64,000 nucleotides of DNA from Litomosoides sigmodontis (lineage: Eukaryota; Nematoda; Chromadorea; Rhabditida; Onchocercidae). The stretch's first letter is position 1. Each line of letters opens with the position of its first letter. Of the stretch, positions 48,712 to 61,693 are shown piece by piece. The stretch spans positions 10,203,652 to 10,267,651 of the forward strand of contig OY718805.1 in the NCBI GenBank assembly GCA_963070105.1, in the 5' to 3' direction. A model generated the notes under the pieces. The model saw nothing but the letters and a program-made list of their open reading frames with translations, did no database searches and was not told the origin of the DNA. Position numbers and translations under genes: made by a program.

Positions 48712-51700
48712 TCAGTGGACTTGTTTCTTACGGTTCACAATCAGGCTTTCTTCGGCTCGACGAACTGCTAGTGGTATACGTGAGTCGGTTTTTGTACGAT
48801 AATCACCCAGTAACTTCGGACAGCACGTTAATCCTTTTGATATGTCATCCATCTGCAATAAACGATGATTTACAATGAACCTTGGAAACTAAAGGTTACC
48901 AAAAATGCAGAGTGAGCTGAAATCAAATACATTCGTTAAATAGCAATTGAGTAAGCTACAAATGGAGCTATCATGTAAAATTTAGTAAGTCACTAAGGTG
49001 TTACTAAATTTAAAAATGGTTCAGTAACAAGGTAACTAGACTAACAGATGGATTGACGGAGAATATAACGAGTTGTACTTTTCTGAAAGATTAAAAATTT
49101 GATTAGCAAAAACTAAAGTCAACCTTTTTCAACATGTCGTAGATAATACGATCTTCTACATATGAGTCATGTTTATAATCAGGATGTTTAGAAATAAATT
49201 CCCTCATCCAAGCAGCTAAAGTTTGCAACTCGCCAGAAGCTCTTTTCTGAAACTCTTTACAACATTTCTTAAAATACAATAAACAGCTAGAGATCGCTCT
49301 TTAAAACTAAATAAATAATGGACTGATACCAGCCCACCTGTATGAAGCTTAGATATTGAGATACGGTGCACCGTGAATCTACATCAACATCCGCGCTATC
49401 CAAATATTGGCGCATTAATGGTATTAATCCTGGAAAATCGTCACCGTTCCCTGAAATCACTATTCTGCTGTAAATTTCAAAACTAAACGGCAACCACTAG
49501 TTAGAGCATTCCGTTACACTGTGATTAAAACAGGAAGAAACTAGGAACTACTCTTAATCCCACTCAAACCTCTGAATGCCAACCGTTAATTATTTCATTG
49601 ACGGTCATTTCCACCACATCATCAGAATCGAGCGTACAACCGGCTCCCCTGGCACATGGTGGTGAATTACAGGTTGCAATGCCTTTACGAAAAAGTAGTT
49701 TTTGTTCCATTATAGCATTTCGACGTTGTGCACGTTTCATATTTTCCGTAACGGCAGAAATAGGTAAGATTAAAGTAATACGAAATGATATCATCACCCT
49801 GGAAACTATTTTGTACAACACAACCTTCAAACGAACCTTATTGACATCCAGAGAAAACCTGCTTACGTATAATTGAAAATGCTAGAGGTATTTTCTGTAG
49901 CATCTTCAATTATAGGTAAGCAGGTTTATCGCACTTCCTTTTCTCTGGATGTTAATAAGGTTCGTTCGTCTGAAGTAGACTGTGGGTCCGAATGATCATT
50001 GAAAATTTTCAGCAATAATCACCACTATTCGAAAGTAAAATAAAATTACAAAAGCGTTCTATGATTTCCAAACCTTCTTCTCTGTATAGATTAATAAAAT
50101 AGAAATCACATGCACTGCATTAACTAAAGTCAAAAGAGCGAAATTACTTAGGCCGATTTTTATTTAGCACGAGGGAGGATGATGTGATGAGTGCAGAAGT
50201 GATTGGGCATATAAGAATAGAAATAAATTTGGAAGTTTCTACAAAATTGAGCAACGTGTAGGTCGGCAGTATTGTAAAAATTGTAGTTCTAGATGTGAAA
50301 AGTGATTACATAATTGGAAATGCACTTTCAGAATTTCTTCACATAACAGAGTGTTAATGGTTTTTGATGATCATATCAAAATCGCGTTAAACTAACCTCG
50401 TTAAAAGTACAACAAAACAACAATAAGCTGCATTTTCGAAATCTGTTAGTTGCACTTCAGTTGGACGAAATTCCACACGCCAACCAATTTCCGGTGAGTC
50501 GGGTGGAGGTGGCTTGAAACGCATATTCATCCAATTCGAACTCTGAACTGTTTCAAAATGTTCAGTTGATTTCATATCATCTTGTTCAATACGTTCACGA
50601 TACACCTATAAAACACAGAAATATAATGAATACAATGAAACGATTAGATACCGATTTCGAGTAATAATACAAGAAGTAATACTAAAATATTATTTCTATC
50701 CCAAATGCTGATTTCTATAAAAACAGAAAGAACTGAGTATTCTCACACTTGAACAATCAGTAATTATGTTTGAGAAATTTTTAAACCTGTAAAGGATCAC
50801 GTGTAAACATATGTGCAATATGTTGTGCAAGAAGGTTGTCGATCCCACCATCTGTTAATTGCTTATAAATTTTATCGTCATATTGGAGTGGTATATCGTT
50901 ATATCTGAAAATTACAGACCTTGTCCGCACAGTATTTGAAGTACTTATTCGCATGGCACAAAATCGAAGAGATGCACTTGATAAAAATAACACCCTACAC
51001 TTTTCAGTTGTTTCTGATGCTTCTAAAGAAGTAGTAGCCAAAAACAAATGTTAAATTATCATAAAAAATTGCCATCATCTCATTTCAGCATAATAACTCA
51101 CGATTCAGAACAGGGATAAATATAACAATCAGTAGTATCATATCGGCTCTTCTCCAGCACAAATTTATTATTTTTTAATGGCACCAAACCTCTCTCTTCA
51201 GCTGTACGGTCGTCAACACTCTAGATTGAAAATATTTAAAAACCAAACAAGTGTTCTTTTTTGGAGTTCATTTATCGAACTTTCCCAGAGGTAGGCTTAG
51301 CGCAACTGAATTAAGACCTTATAGCAAAATTTTCGTTGCTAATATTCAAATATCTAATAAGGATGCAATCGTTAATATATATATATATATATATTATATA
51401 TATACGGTCCTTTTACCGCTGATATGACATCCCAGCGAGAATCGACATCGGCCAGTCGTGACCGAAACACAGGTGTCGCAGCTGATAATGCCACTAATAC
51501 GGGTGTCACTGGTGTTAACTGGTCATACAACCATCGTGCCTCGTCAATATTGACAGCCTAAATCCACAAAGGTACCAATAAACAAAAGAAATATACGCCC
51601 TTATATTGAAAAAAAAAACTCATTATAGCACACAGATTTGCTCCCTGATATTGCTAATTTATTTTAGAAAAAAGAGCTCAAAATCGTTGAGCTTCTGTCT

Positions 51701-53772
51701 TCTACTTCTTGAATTTATGGCTGAAAACGACGTATAGAAAGCCAATATTGGCATGTTCTTATTACCTTTATTTGACTTCAAAGGTTCTATAATCGGATTT
51801 TTTAATAGAATTCCTTAACGGAAAACCTTTAATAGAATTGAAAAAGAGAAAGAATAACCTGGAAAGTAACTTGTAAGCAACAACAACCCATTCCGAAACC
51901 CATATGATCCATGTAAATATGACCGGGTTTTGCGGCTCGTGCAGACTGCCCCTTATCCTTTGCTCGTGCAAAATTTTCCTGAAATCATAATAAAAATCTA
52001 ATGTAATGTAAAAATAACAAAGTATTTCCGATTTTATTTCTTCAATATATGGTGGTTGTTTGTCTAAAATGCTATCAGTTTAACTACAAGTGAATGAGCC
52101 CTCACTTATTTATCAAAGATAAATTTTTCGCTTTTCGCTCTCGAAGCAACACAAACAATACGATATAAGCAACATATTCCATATCTTAGACTCTGAAACA
52201 CACCTCAAAATTGCTATGCAAATGTTGAGTAGTCGGAAGGGTACCTGATATGGATTTGGTGTATTGATATCTTTATATATTGGTACATTTATGGCTACTT
52301 TTTCACCACGGCGTTGTCTAATATTTCTTACCAAATTCCGAAATCTGAAAAAAATACACTGCCCTGTCAACATACAATAATTCAGTCACTGTCTCATATA
52401 ACTGGAAAACCGAAAATTTTTTGAAGTAATACTAGAATCATATTCTTCGATTCGCATATCAAAACAAAATTCAACACCTTGGATGTCCTCCGTAAATTGC
52501 TTCGTCAGGGAAAAATATCGAACAACCGGAGCTGTTATCATCATCTGGACGTGGTTCATATGAAGGCGAGGTGAAATCCGGCGTACCTAGAGCTGGGAAT
52601 GATATTGACATAATCGATTCACCATCTTTCAACAACCGTGTCACTTCAGCTCGACGAGATATCATGTTACTTTCTACGACATTGAAACATGCCAACAAGC
52701 CTAAATTCATAAAACATAAAAAGTTTTCATTTGGTAGAAATTTGCCGAGCTTTGCTAAGCAACCGTAATACCGTAATTTGTTTTCTGTGGAGCTTTGTGG
52801 ACTCATCTGAAAAATTTCAGATGGTTGCAAAAAGAACTGAACAACCTCCATAAGGTGCTCCCGGTGTTCCTTCGATCATGTATGCAGCAAACTCTGGTCG
52901 CCATAAGCAACAATTTTCATTACCCAACAATGCATTCAGTTCTTCGCCAGCTTGTAATTGATTCAGAAGTTCCTCTGCTCGTAAACTAACTCGAACCTGA
53001 GAGACATTAGTAGAAAAAGGGCTTATTTTGTTTCCTTTTTACCGCAGTTCCTTGCATTAAGTTCTCAGACACCTAGGTCTGGAATATACATCGTAATGTA
53101 TTTAGTGATATGTACTGTTTCTTAACTCATATTAAGACAGGAATTATGAACGCTACATACTATTAGTGGGCACCGAACCATGCATAGGTGAACAGATTTA
53201 AGCAATTGATTTTCATTTTCTGTTTGCCATTATCTTACTCATTTTTAATTTCACTTACCAACCTTCTTTGCATCATCATCAAATTTAACAATTGTATATT
53301 CAATTTCATCGCCCCATTTCAGCTGATCACCTTCACGTCCCTTTAGTCGATGATAGAGAGTAATGAACTGTGCTATACCGTGCTCCTCAAATGGAAAAGA
53401 AGCATATAATTTCCTGCTTTCATGTTTACTTCTAAAAAAAACTAGATCTTTCTCTCAAAAACCAAAATACCTTTTCAAGTATAAAAAGAAAAAACAGATA
53501 AAAAACTTGAAATATAGCACTCCAAACTATTTGTAAAAAGGAAATTCAGCAAAAAATAGGTAAACACACCTCGGTATTTGAAATTTTTAAAAACAATTAT
53601 AATGTATCGATGTCGCAAGACATATTAGGCACGTAATCCAGTCACAATAGCCAAATATCTATGTTTAACTGTTTCAGATGAAAGTATAAAATTTGAAGCT
53701 TACTTTAATATAATCAACATAGGGTATTGTTTCATTCCATGTTAGTGGTGTTCCAAGCGTTAGTAGGCCCAT
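48712..53772 (-). CDS. gcs-1: Glutamate-cysteine ligase catalytic subunit
   Basis: Fourteen exons join in phase to 654 residues (human GCLC 637): 53772-53704, 53385-53263, 52996-52846, 52700-52478, 52344-52245, 51978-51859, 51557-51417, 51220-51102, 50904-50787, 50605-50397, 49798-49584, 49450-49338, 49246-49124, 48852-48712. The cytosolic enzyme joins glutamate and cysteine using ATP, the limiting step of glutathione synthesis. Landmarks: [12 protein letters not shown] start, [66 protein letters not shown] (about 241-256), [18 protein letters not shown] (about 419-436) and [11 protein letters not shown]. No active-site segment is missing. Two donors (GTTGGT, GTTGGC) are weak but needed to keep alignment with the family. 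In C. elegans the gene responds to SKN-1; no site was assigned here. A hairpin element sits in intron 10. Confidence 0.96.
49831..49965. repeat. Long inverted repeat (MITE-like) in gcs-1 intron
   Basis: Left arm 49831-49883 (ACGAACCTTATTGACATCCA and on) pairs with right arm 49899-49965 with only a few mismatches and one 14-base insertion in the right arm. The loop is about 15 bases. It begins 33 bp from exon 11. Confidence 0.85.
51374..51403. repeat. (TA)n microsatellite in gcs-1 intron
   Basis: Alternating AT run with one slip, about 30 bp, within 15 bp of the end of exon 7. Confidence 0.8.
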
Positions 53773-56313
53773 ATCGATCTCAAATCCTACAGGAATGTAC
53801 ATAAAAAGAATTACATTAGAACATAGTGCTTGATAATACAATGAATTCAACACCGAGAATCAGAATTGAAAACGCTTGAGGGAAGAAAAAAACTGCCATT
53901 TTGTTATTTTGATAAAAATTTACACTTCGATCCCTAAAAGTTTAAATTTAAATTTTAACGATAACAAAACGAAGAAATAGTAAAATAAAGGAGAAGAAAT
54001 TTCATTCTTCAATTGTTTTAAATGTTACAGCGTATCGTTTTCATCGTTTTTTCTTTTTGTTTAAAATTACAACACCACTCTGTTCATCATGAAGTAACGT
54101 TGGTGACAATTACGAGCATCGCAAAAACAGCTAATAGAGATGATGAATTGCAATATAAAAATGCAGGTAATAGTTGTGAAAGAATACGTTTCAATTTGAG
54201 ACAACTCAGTATATTAAATAAAGAGCCTAGGAAATAAATTGAAAGATCAATCATGAAGTAAAGCATTAGCAATCCATTAACGGGAATCCTTGCTATAAAA
54301 GATATTATGAGTAAAACTACTAATGAGTTATCAGCAAGAATTTAAACAATTTTTCGACCATGCTATTACCGGTCTAGTACGAACACGTCCTGATGATGGA
54401 GACTAAAAGTGATGAATCAATGTAGTAATCCTTTCCGACAGTACTATTCGCAACAATATAATTACAGCTGTTCGCACATTTTAAAACAATTTTATTCGAA
54501 TCGACTGTTTAAAGATTGCAATATAGCATTAATGTAGTACTGATAAGCAGGCATATCAACAAAAAAACAGTGCTCAACAGCAAACGCTACACGACCATAC
54601 GACAATGACGCATAGCTGATATCAATATCAATGATAAATGATGTGACAATAAGATACTTTTACAACTGCTAATATCGCTTCAAGCTAATCAAGGGAATTT
54701 CACTGCTTTGGAGCAAGAACTTCATCATTAATCATAAAAGTAAAAACAATTGAAATGCATAACGTAAAACTTTCGTAACAATGGCCGTTGATAAACTTTT
54801 TCCTTCCTTGTTTTCCGCTTTTTGTTCCATGATGACATGAAATCAAAATGGTTTTGGACAAACAATGAGTATAACCCAGACGTTACACAATAATCGGACG
54901 CAGAAAAATGATTAGAGCGAACCTAAAGTACTGTCTACTTCAATGTTCACAAAACGAAAAGAAAGAAATTTGTTAAAGAGCAACGAAAAAATGGGCGGAA
55001 GAATGCAACACCATTAATCATTTACATCAAAAATAGAAGGAAAATAATAGCAAAATAGATTGAAGTGAACTTTATGCCAACTGTTCACGTAAGGATGGGC
55101 TCATTTTATATTCATAAAGGTAAAGAACACATAATTTCCAGCTTTTATGGCGGAATCGTTTTTATATAATTCAAAGCGCAAAAAGTCAACTTTTACACTT
55201 AAAACGTAATCCATTAAATACAATGCGAAGAAAATGAATCACAGTTTTGTACTAAACATATTCGCAAGCACAGAAATTACACCAGTAACCAGTTGAATGT
55301 TACAGCGATGATTATCCGAAATGCAACGCGATCAGCACAAATATGAAGAGGTACAATAAGCATCTTAAATAGAGAAGCAAATAAAAAAAACATAAAACAT
55401 TAAAGTGTACAACGACGCCTGTTAGAATTTCCACGGACCGTATTAAAATAGAGAGTTTGATGGGCATAAATGGTTTGTTTTCATAATTGTGGCACAGTTG
55501 ACGTGTCGGCTACCGGGCAGCGGTCGATACGTGTCGTGTTTTTGCGTGCGATGAGGAACAGAGACACTTCGAATTCCTGCATTTCACTGACTTTCCACAA
55601 TCGTTTACTGGTAGTGTTACTGACATTACTGACATTATTTAAAACAAAATTGTGGTTCAAGATGGACGCAGTGGTGATGTGAGGAGTAGCAACTTTTATT
55701 ATAGTAAAATTGAATTTAAATAAAATGCTTACAATATAAGACGTGAAATAGAATCGGTGGCATTTAACAGTGGTGTTATGAATTCGTTTTGTTGAGCGGT
55801 TTTGCAGACTCGATTATTAATTCATTGTTTGGTTATTTCAAAATTCATCCAGCATTTCACAAAATTAGTATTTTCAGATTATTACAATAACAGTAATATT
55901 ATTTGTTTCGTTGTACTACTAATGAAACACCAATGGCTGTTAAACCAACTACTAAGTTTTTGGTGTTTCATTGGTAGCATCTCGGAACAAATAATATTAC
56001 TGTTGCTGTAATAATCTGAAAATGCTTATTATACAAGATAATAGCTAAATTTAATTATAGCCATGAGCGACATATGGTCCGTAAAGAGCATTAGTGCATA
56101 AATATCAATTGAATGACGCTTATATCATCATTCGTTAAAACATTCTATCCATTAGCTAGGTTGCCTACAGTAACTAACATTTGAGCTTTATGTTTTATGA
56201 GTTGAAAGCATCAATCTAACGCTTAATGTTATTTGCGCATCACTTCGTCAACATCACAAGAACTCAGTTGATGTTTGAAGTTTAATGTTGGGTTATTTCA
56301 TTCATTTTATAAA
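53773..56313. other. Divergent intergenic region, gcs-1 and zyg-11-like
   Basis: About 2.5 kb separating two divergent gene starts. It must hold both promoters. No gene is supported; a hairpin element lies near the right end, and a GC-richer segment at 55,480-55,580 has no clear reading. Confidence 0.5.
55870..56023. repeat. Long inverted repeat (MITE-like hairpin)
   Basis: Left arm 55870-55933 (ATTTTCAGATTATTACA and on) and right arm 55960-56023 are near-perfect reverse complements of about 64 bases with a 26-base spacer. It lies about 290 bp upstream of the zyg-11-like start codon. Its ends differ from those of the hairpin in gcs-1. Confidence 0.88.
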
Positions 56314-59300
56314 ATGGTAAGCAACTTCTATGGCGAAAATATGGAATTATCCCCATCACCGTTGTTTCACCTATCGCTGGAAGCAGTTGCCAGAACTATG
56401 TTTGAATATCATTGGTTTCCTGCCATTGAGAATCCCCTACCATCGGAAATTTCCGATCCGCTGATGAGAACGCTTCGTCTTAACAACTGGCTTAACAGCG
56501 AAACAGTAGCACTCTTTGATAAGCGTTTTCGCTTAACCGAGGTTAGATTATTTCTAACATAGTATTCTCGATTGGCGATTAATTCAGCATCAAGATCAAT
56601 GTTATTTATTTTGAAGTGGCAAAGATAGCGACAAAAGTCCTGATAAAAACATTTCGGTTATCAACTTTTCTGTGCCTTCAATGCTATTTAGAAAATTCAT
56701 ATGTAAATTTTGTGCTGTTGTCAATTAATTTCTCAGTGCATGTTTGAAAAGTCCAAATTTTCGGCAAAAATTTGAAAGAGATGAGTCGCTTTTTAATGTA
56801 TGCTAGACGTCTACTAGCAATGTTGAATACTTCCCACTGAAAAGAATATGTATTTCAAGATGTGAATCTTTGTTTCATGAGTACATTGATAATTCCTTTT
56901 CACTATACATTGAGTTGGTAAAACATTCTGCAAAGTTTCTTTGGAATAAATTACAGGTACATTTACCATATTCATTGCTGACAGTAATGCCAAGTGAGAT
57001 GTTACGAATGCATCCTATAAAACGTCTTACTATTCGTGATACATCAGTTGGCGATTCTATTCGTGACTTGCAAGATATTTTACAGTCGCTTGGGCCTAAT
57101 GCACTGACGTCACTAGAATACATAGATGTATCGGGTAAACTAACGTGAAACTACCAAATTTCATCCATTCACTCCAAAGCACACTTTTGCTAAAGCAATT
57201 TGATTCTCCTTTTTCATCTTGATTCGGTCCCTTATTGATGGTGCCAGGAAATCTGATTTAGATTGTGGATCAGTCTAGTTTCTTGTACAAGTTAATATAT
57301 GCTAAAAGTTCACCTTATTTTGCTGCACTTTTGTAATTACTGACTTGCAGGTGTTACACCAATCAGATGTATAAATTGCCTAGCAGATTTGAAGTACTTA
57401 ACAACTTTGATTGTTTCCGAAACACCGGCATTTGGAGACCATGAATTAAAAACAGTGTGTAAAGAAATGCGCTATATGAGAGTTCTTGATTTGTCGCAAA
57501 CAATTATCACGGCTATTACCCCACTAAATAATTTGAAGTAAGCTGTTTCTATTTTTGTTGATCATTTGTTTTTCCATGTATAATGATGAATTTCATATTT
57601 TTTAGATAATAAGCAAACCTAACTGGTAAAACTCATTCGATTTTCAGAGATACTTTAGAAGTACTTGTTATGCATCGACTTAGGTTCTCTCATGCAGTAG
57701 CAATAAATGGTGCTGTGGATACATTGCAACTTCTCAGTAAATTAACATTTCTGGATATATCGGATAAGAAAGTTGATGTACTGCCAAATAGGTATGTTTA
57801 GTAATTTAAGAAAATAATTATCTTCAGTTGCTTCTGAGAAATTTTTTCCTATCGTCTACGTTTCATTTTAGTAAAGATGCAATTATTATTTCTACAAGTT
57901 TACAGCAAGGCAATGCATCAATAATCAATGTATAGCTGCGATGCGTTATGTTATTGTAAAATGAGAATGAGATCAGTGGCTGCGTAGAACATATGTTTTC
58001 ACGCAACATTGGTTAGCTAGATTAATTATATATTTAATAATATGATCACAATTTTAGCATTGGTGAACCACTTCAAGTTGATATCGGGACACTGGTAGTC
58101 CGTGATGTTGTAGAATCCGGCATGCCTTGGTGGCCGAATCTTCGGTTCTTAGACATCGCTGGAAATTCGTTGAATTTTCATATACATACTATTGATTACA
58201 TTACGAAATTCATATCTATGCATCCGCATTTGGTTTACATATCTGTTCTGGATACTTCTTTAAATCGGCATCCTTATCAATATCCATATGAAAGAGATAA
58301 ATTACTGCAAGTAAAATTTTAACTATGAATGCGGGATTGTAGCTGTTTTACAATTTATAACCATTTGAGAATTCTCCAAAATTTATTTGCCATGAGTCTC
58401 AAATCCGGTACTGTTACCATACTATAGATAGCTAATGGTGGCACACGTGCTCAATGTCTTCTTTCACTACAACTGTATTGGCGCCCAGATCGAGAAGCTT
58501 TTGCATCACATGCATTACAAGCCGTATATTATCTTCTACAAACCTCCTACGATGAATTTCAGCCCTCTGATTTGCGCCTAACAGTCCGGGTAAACTTTAA
58601 ACAAGCATGTTTTGTCTGTGTAATTGATATTTTATTATAGTCTTAACTATATCGTAGAAAATCAGTCAAAAATGAAATCTGTACTAAGTTACTTGGGATT
58701 TTCGGAAGCATAGCGTTTTAATAAGTTTCCAGGGCGTTGTATTATCGATGCTTAATCATAAAAAAAACATTGCAATACAAATGGCGGGAAGTGCTTGCCT
58801 TTATCACCTCTGCAAGTAAGTTCCAAATTATAATTTTTAACCATAGGCGTCGTAACTAATGGTATTGGCAGCAAACGTATTGGCAAACATTTTTTCATTT
58901 TATTTAATTAATTTTTCAGATATATAATATTTTTAATTATTTTCATGATATTTACAAAACAAATAAATTTTTATAGATCGAAACGAATTAATCAACTTAC
59001 CGCACAGGAAACGAGATGCTGTGTTGATCGATGCTTGGATGCGGCAGAAAATCATCCTCGGATGGTTCAGGTGAGATTTCTCAGTGATTAGAATAGCGGT
59101 CTCTCTGCTAAATGAGAATTTGACGAAACTACAAATGATAATTTTTGTGTTACATTTCCATTTTCTGAACGAAATTATTTTTGTTTTTAGCTACAAAAGA
59201 ATGTTTGGCTTACGGTATGTAGTGATCACTTATTACAGTCGTTAAATTTTGATATATTCCGGACGTGTGAAGTAGCATTAGAATCAATGGTAAATGCACG

Positions 59301-61693
59301 GGACCCTTCTGTTTCAAGGTAGAGTTAATTTGATGAATATGAAAAGACAACGTTTGTTGTGAAATTCATTGCAGAGGGGCTCTAATCATTTTATTCGGAA
59401 ATTTGCAATATGAGGCAAATCCAATGAGCTAATACTTCAAAAGTCGTGAGTGTGATTTTAATTGTCAATTTGTAGAATGACGATCGCAGTAGTATCGATT
59501 TTGGCTCCTAAACTGCCGACGAAACAAAGCCATCGTTTAGCTACAAATAAACGATATGTTGCTCACTTAATTGAAATGATCAATGAAAATCTGGATAATT
59601 TCGATAATGGGCATGATAATTTCAATAATTTCACAGTAAAATTTACGCTATCTGCGCTCTGGAATTTGACAGGTGTACTACTTTTACATGGATTAAAAAT
59701 ACGTAGTTTCATCTTTACTCTATTCATAACTGTTGTTTGCATGGTGCCAGATGTTTTAAGGCGGAATTTTAGAACCTTACCATCGAGTAATGTTTACTAA
59801 TTTCACAGTAAGATATGCTTCTCCTAACATGTGGTACGTGCATTTACTTGTCATTGTACACGAGCAATTTAGTGCTTGTTTGTCAAAAATAAATCTTAAT
59901 TAATAAAAGTAAAACAATTTAAATTATTAGCCGTATTTGTGTTGTGTGAGTCTTCTTGTTTTTTGCTTATTTCTAAGTTTGTTTTTCACATATCTTTCTT
60001 TGCGTTTTCTTATTTTGTTGATCGATTTCAGACGAATCACCTGTTACATGTCGGTTATTTGTGCAGCTTGGTGGAATTGCAGCTGCGTTTGGTGTTTTGG
60101 AACACTACCGAAATAATACGAATATACAAACCAAGGTTCTTGGTCTTTTAGTAAGTTTTTTGTTGTCATATGAAGTTTTATTGTCTTTACATGCTACATG
60201 GTTTGGTTCATGTCCGCAGTTTGTTGCAGCATAACTGCTAGTTTTGCAAACCATACCTATACATCACACCGTATTGCAGACTGATAAGGGGTGATGAAAT
60301 AATATGAAATACAGTCATGGAAACTTCAAATTTCTGCTTTGAAACTATCGATAGGGTTAGCTTTTGTGTGAAAATCTAAACAACCAATTTTAAGCTATAC
60401 ATGATTTTCATGGTGTATGGAGAATGACTTTTCAGAATAATATTGCGGAAGTAAAAGGCGTGAAAAGGCGGATTGTACATCATCGTTATATTCGAACAGT
60501 TTTGTAAGTTGAATATAGCATTTAAGTTATGAAGTATTTCGCATTTGGTAGGCATTCGAGGTCAGTTGGGAGACTAGTAAAATGGAAATCTCTCAGATAG
60601 CTTTTTTACAGTTCTTGAGCTCTAGAACTTCCCATACGGCTTTAATTTGGGTATTCTCTCCTGCGCATTCTTTTAATTACTGATCTTATGGATTGATTTT
60701 TTACTGATTCTGTTCAGAGAGCTGCTGGAAAGTGATCTTATGCCTGACAATTACACAGCTACCGTTGATAATGCAAGACACATCGATGTTTCATATTTCG
60801 CTGCAGGAATATTAGCTAATTTGTTGGGCTGTGGACCATGGACATTTGAACCAACATCGGATCATTGTAATCAATCGTTGGTTGGTTTTTTTTTTCCAGC
60901 CGAAAATCTAGTTATTGATTGTCATTTCAGTCATTTTCTTTGAGCTAATAACAAGTAGCAAAAGCAACAAATGGATTTCGAATACTTGAAGAAAATATTA
61001 TCTATAGTGGTATGAATATTATCTATAGTGGTATGCAGAGTGAATTTAACTGGCGCTTTTCCGTATTTCATATAACTGTAACTTTTCAATTAATTTGATT
61101 TAGATAATGGCAGTAAAAAGGTGGCCTAAGACATTACTAACTATGGTTGCCTATCGGTAGGTGTTCCTTTTTTTGTTTATGCCTTTTGACAGTGAGAGAT
61201 GGCTTAAAATTTCTTTGAAATTTTTTTGATAGCAGAGCGGAAATTATCATTTACTAACAGTTTTTGAGCATGTTTAAGGTGTCTTGTTGTGCTTACCATC
61301 CATATATTTATGTTATATGGACTGATACTGTATTTTCGTTTTATTTCTTAGTAAATATAAACACGAAATGTTCTAGTGAAGAACGGCTCTCACTGAACTC
61401 TTGCACTTTAATGTGTACAGTTTCTTTTCAGGTCATTCGTACCATTTTTTGTGCTACTGAAACAGGATGATATAACCGGAGCACAGATGTGGGCTGCATG
61501 GGCAATTCAACATATATGCATTAGTGATAAACAAAACAACTACATAAAATTACTTCTTTCACAGGGAGGACGAGAAGAATTTATGCGTTTAGTTAATTCG
61601 AGGTTTGCTCATCCAGATGCTATAATGCTTGCTCATTCCGTACTCAATTTGATCAAGCACTCCATTTGCGACCCGTTAAAACTCAAAAATTAA
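56314..61693 (+). CDS. zyg-11: ZYG-11 family CUL2 ubiquitin-ligase substrate receptor
   Basis: Fifteen exons join in phase to 822 residues: 56314-56541, 56807-57134, 57351-57537, 57648-57791, 58058-58310, 58428-58589, 58733-58815, 58977-59070, 59191-59318, 59476-59672, 60032-60150, 60436-60503, 60718-60880, 61104-61156, 61432-61693. An N-terminal VHL-box-like part (PLFHLSLEAVARTM, then LPSEISDPLMRTL) would bind Elongin C and CUL2. Leucine-rich repeats follow (LEYIDVSG, LTFLDISDKK, LRFLDIAGN), then armadillo-like repeats (RMTIAVVSILAPKLPTKQ, KFTLSALWNLT, EVKGVK, VSYFAAGILANLL, QMWAAWAIQHIC). These match ZYG11 better than ZER1. The family selects substrates for degradation, including proteins with N-terminal glycine; in C. 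elegans it acts in meiosis and embryo polarity. A second ATG at 56341 is a possible start. The start of exon 2 rests mainly on phase. Confidence 0.93.
60997..61036. repeat. 21-bp tandem duplication in zyg-11-like intron
   Basis: Two adjacent copies of a unit containing TATTATCTATAGTGGTATG in intron 13. Confidence 0.85.

Noticed and set aside
49570..49583. Alternative end of gcs-1 exon 11 at a GAG/GTTTGA donor
   Set aside because: It breaks the frame into the next exon; ending at AAC G restores the frame and gives the [10 protein letters not shown] length expected from the family.
52571..52989. Plus-strand frames across the gcs-1 exons
   Set aside because: They are antisense shadows of real gcs-1 coding sequence.
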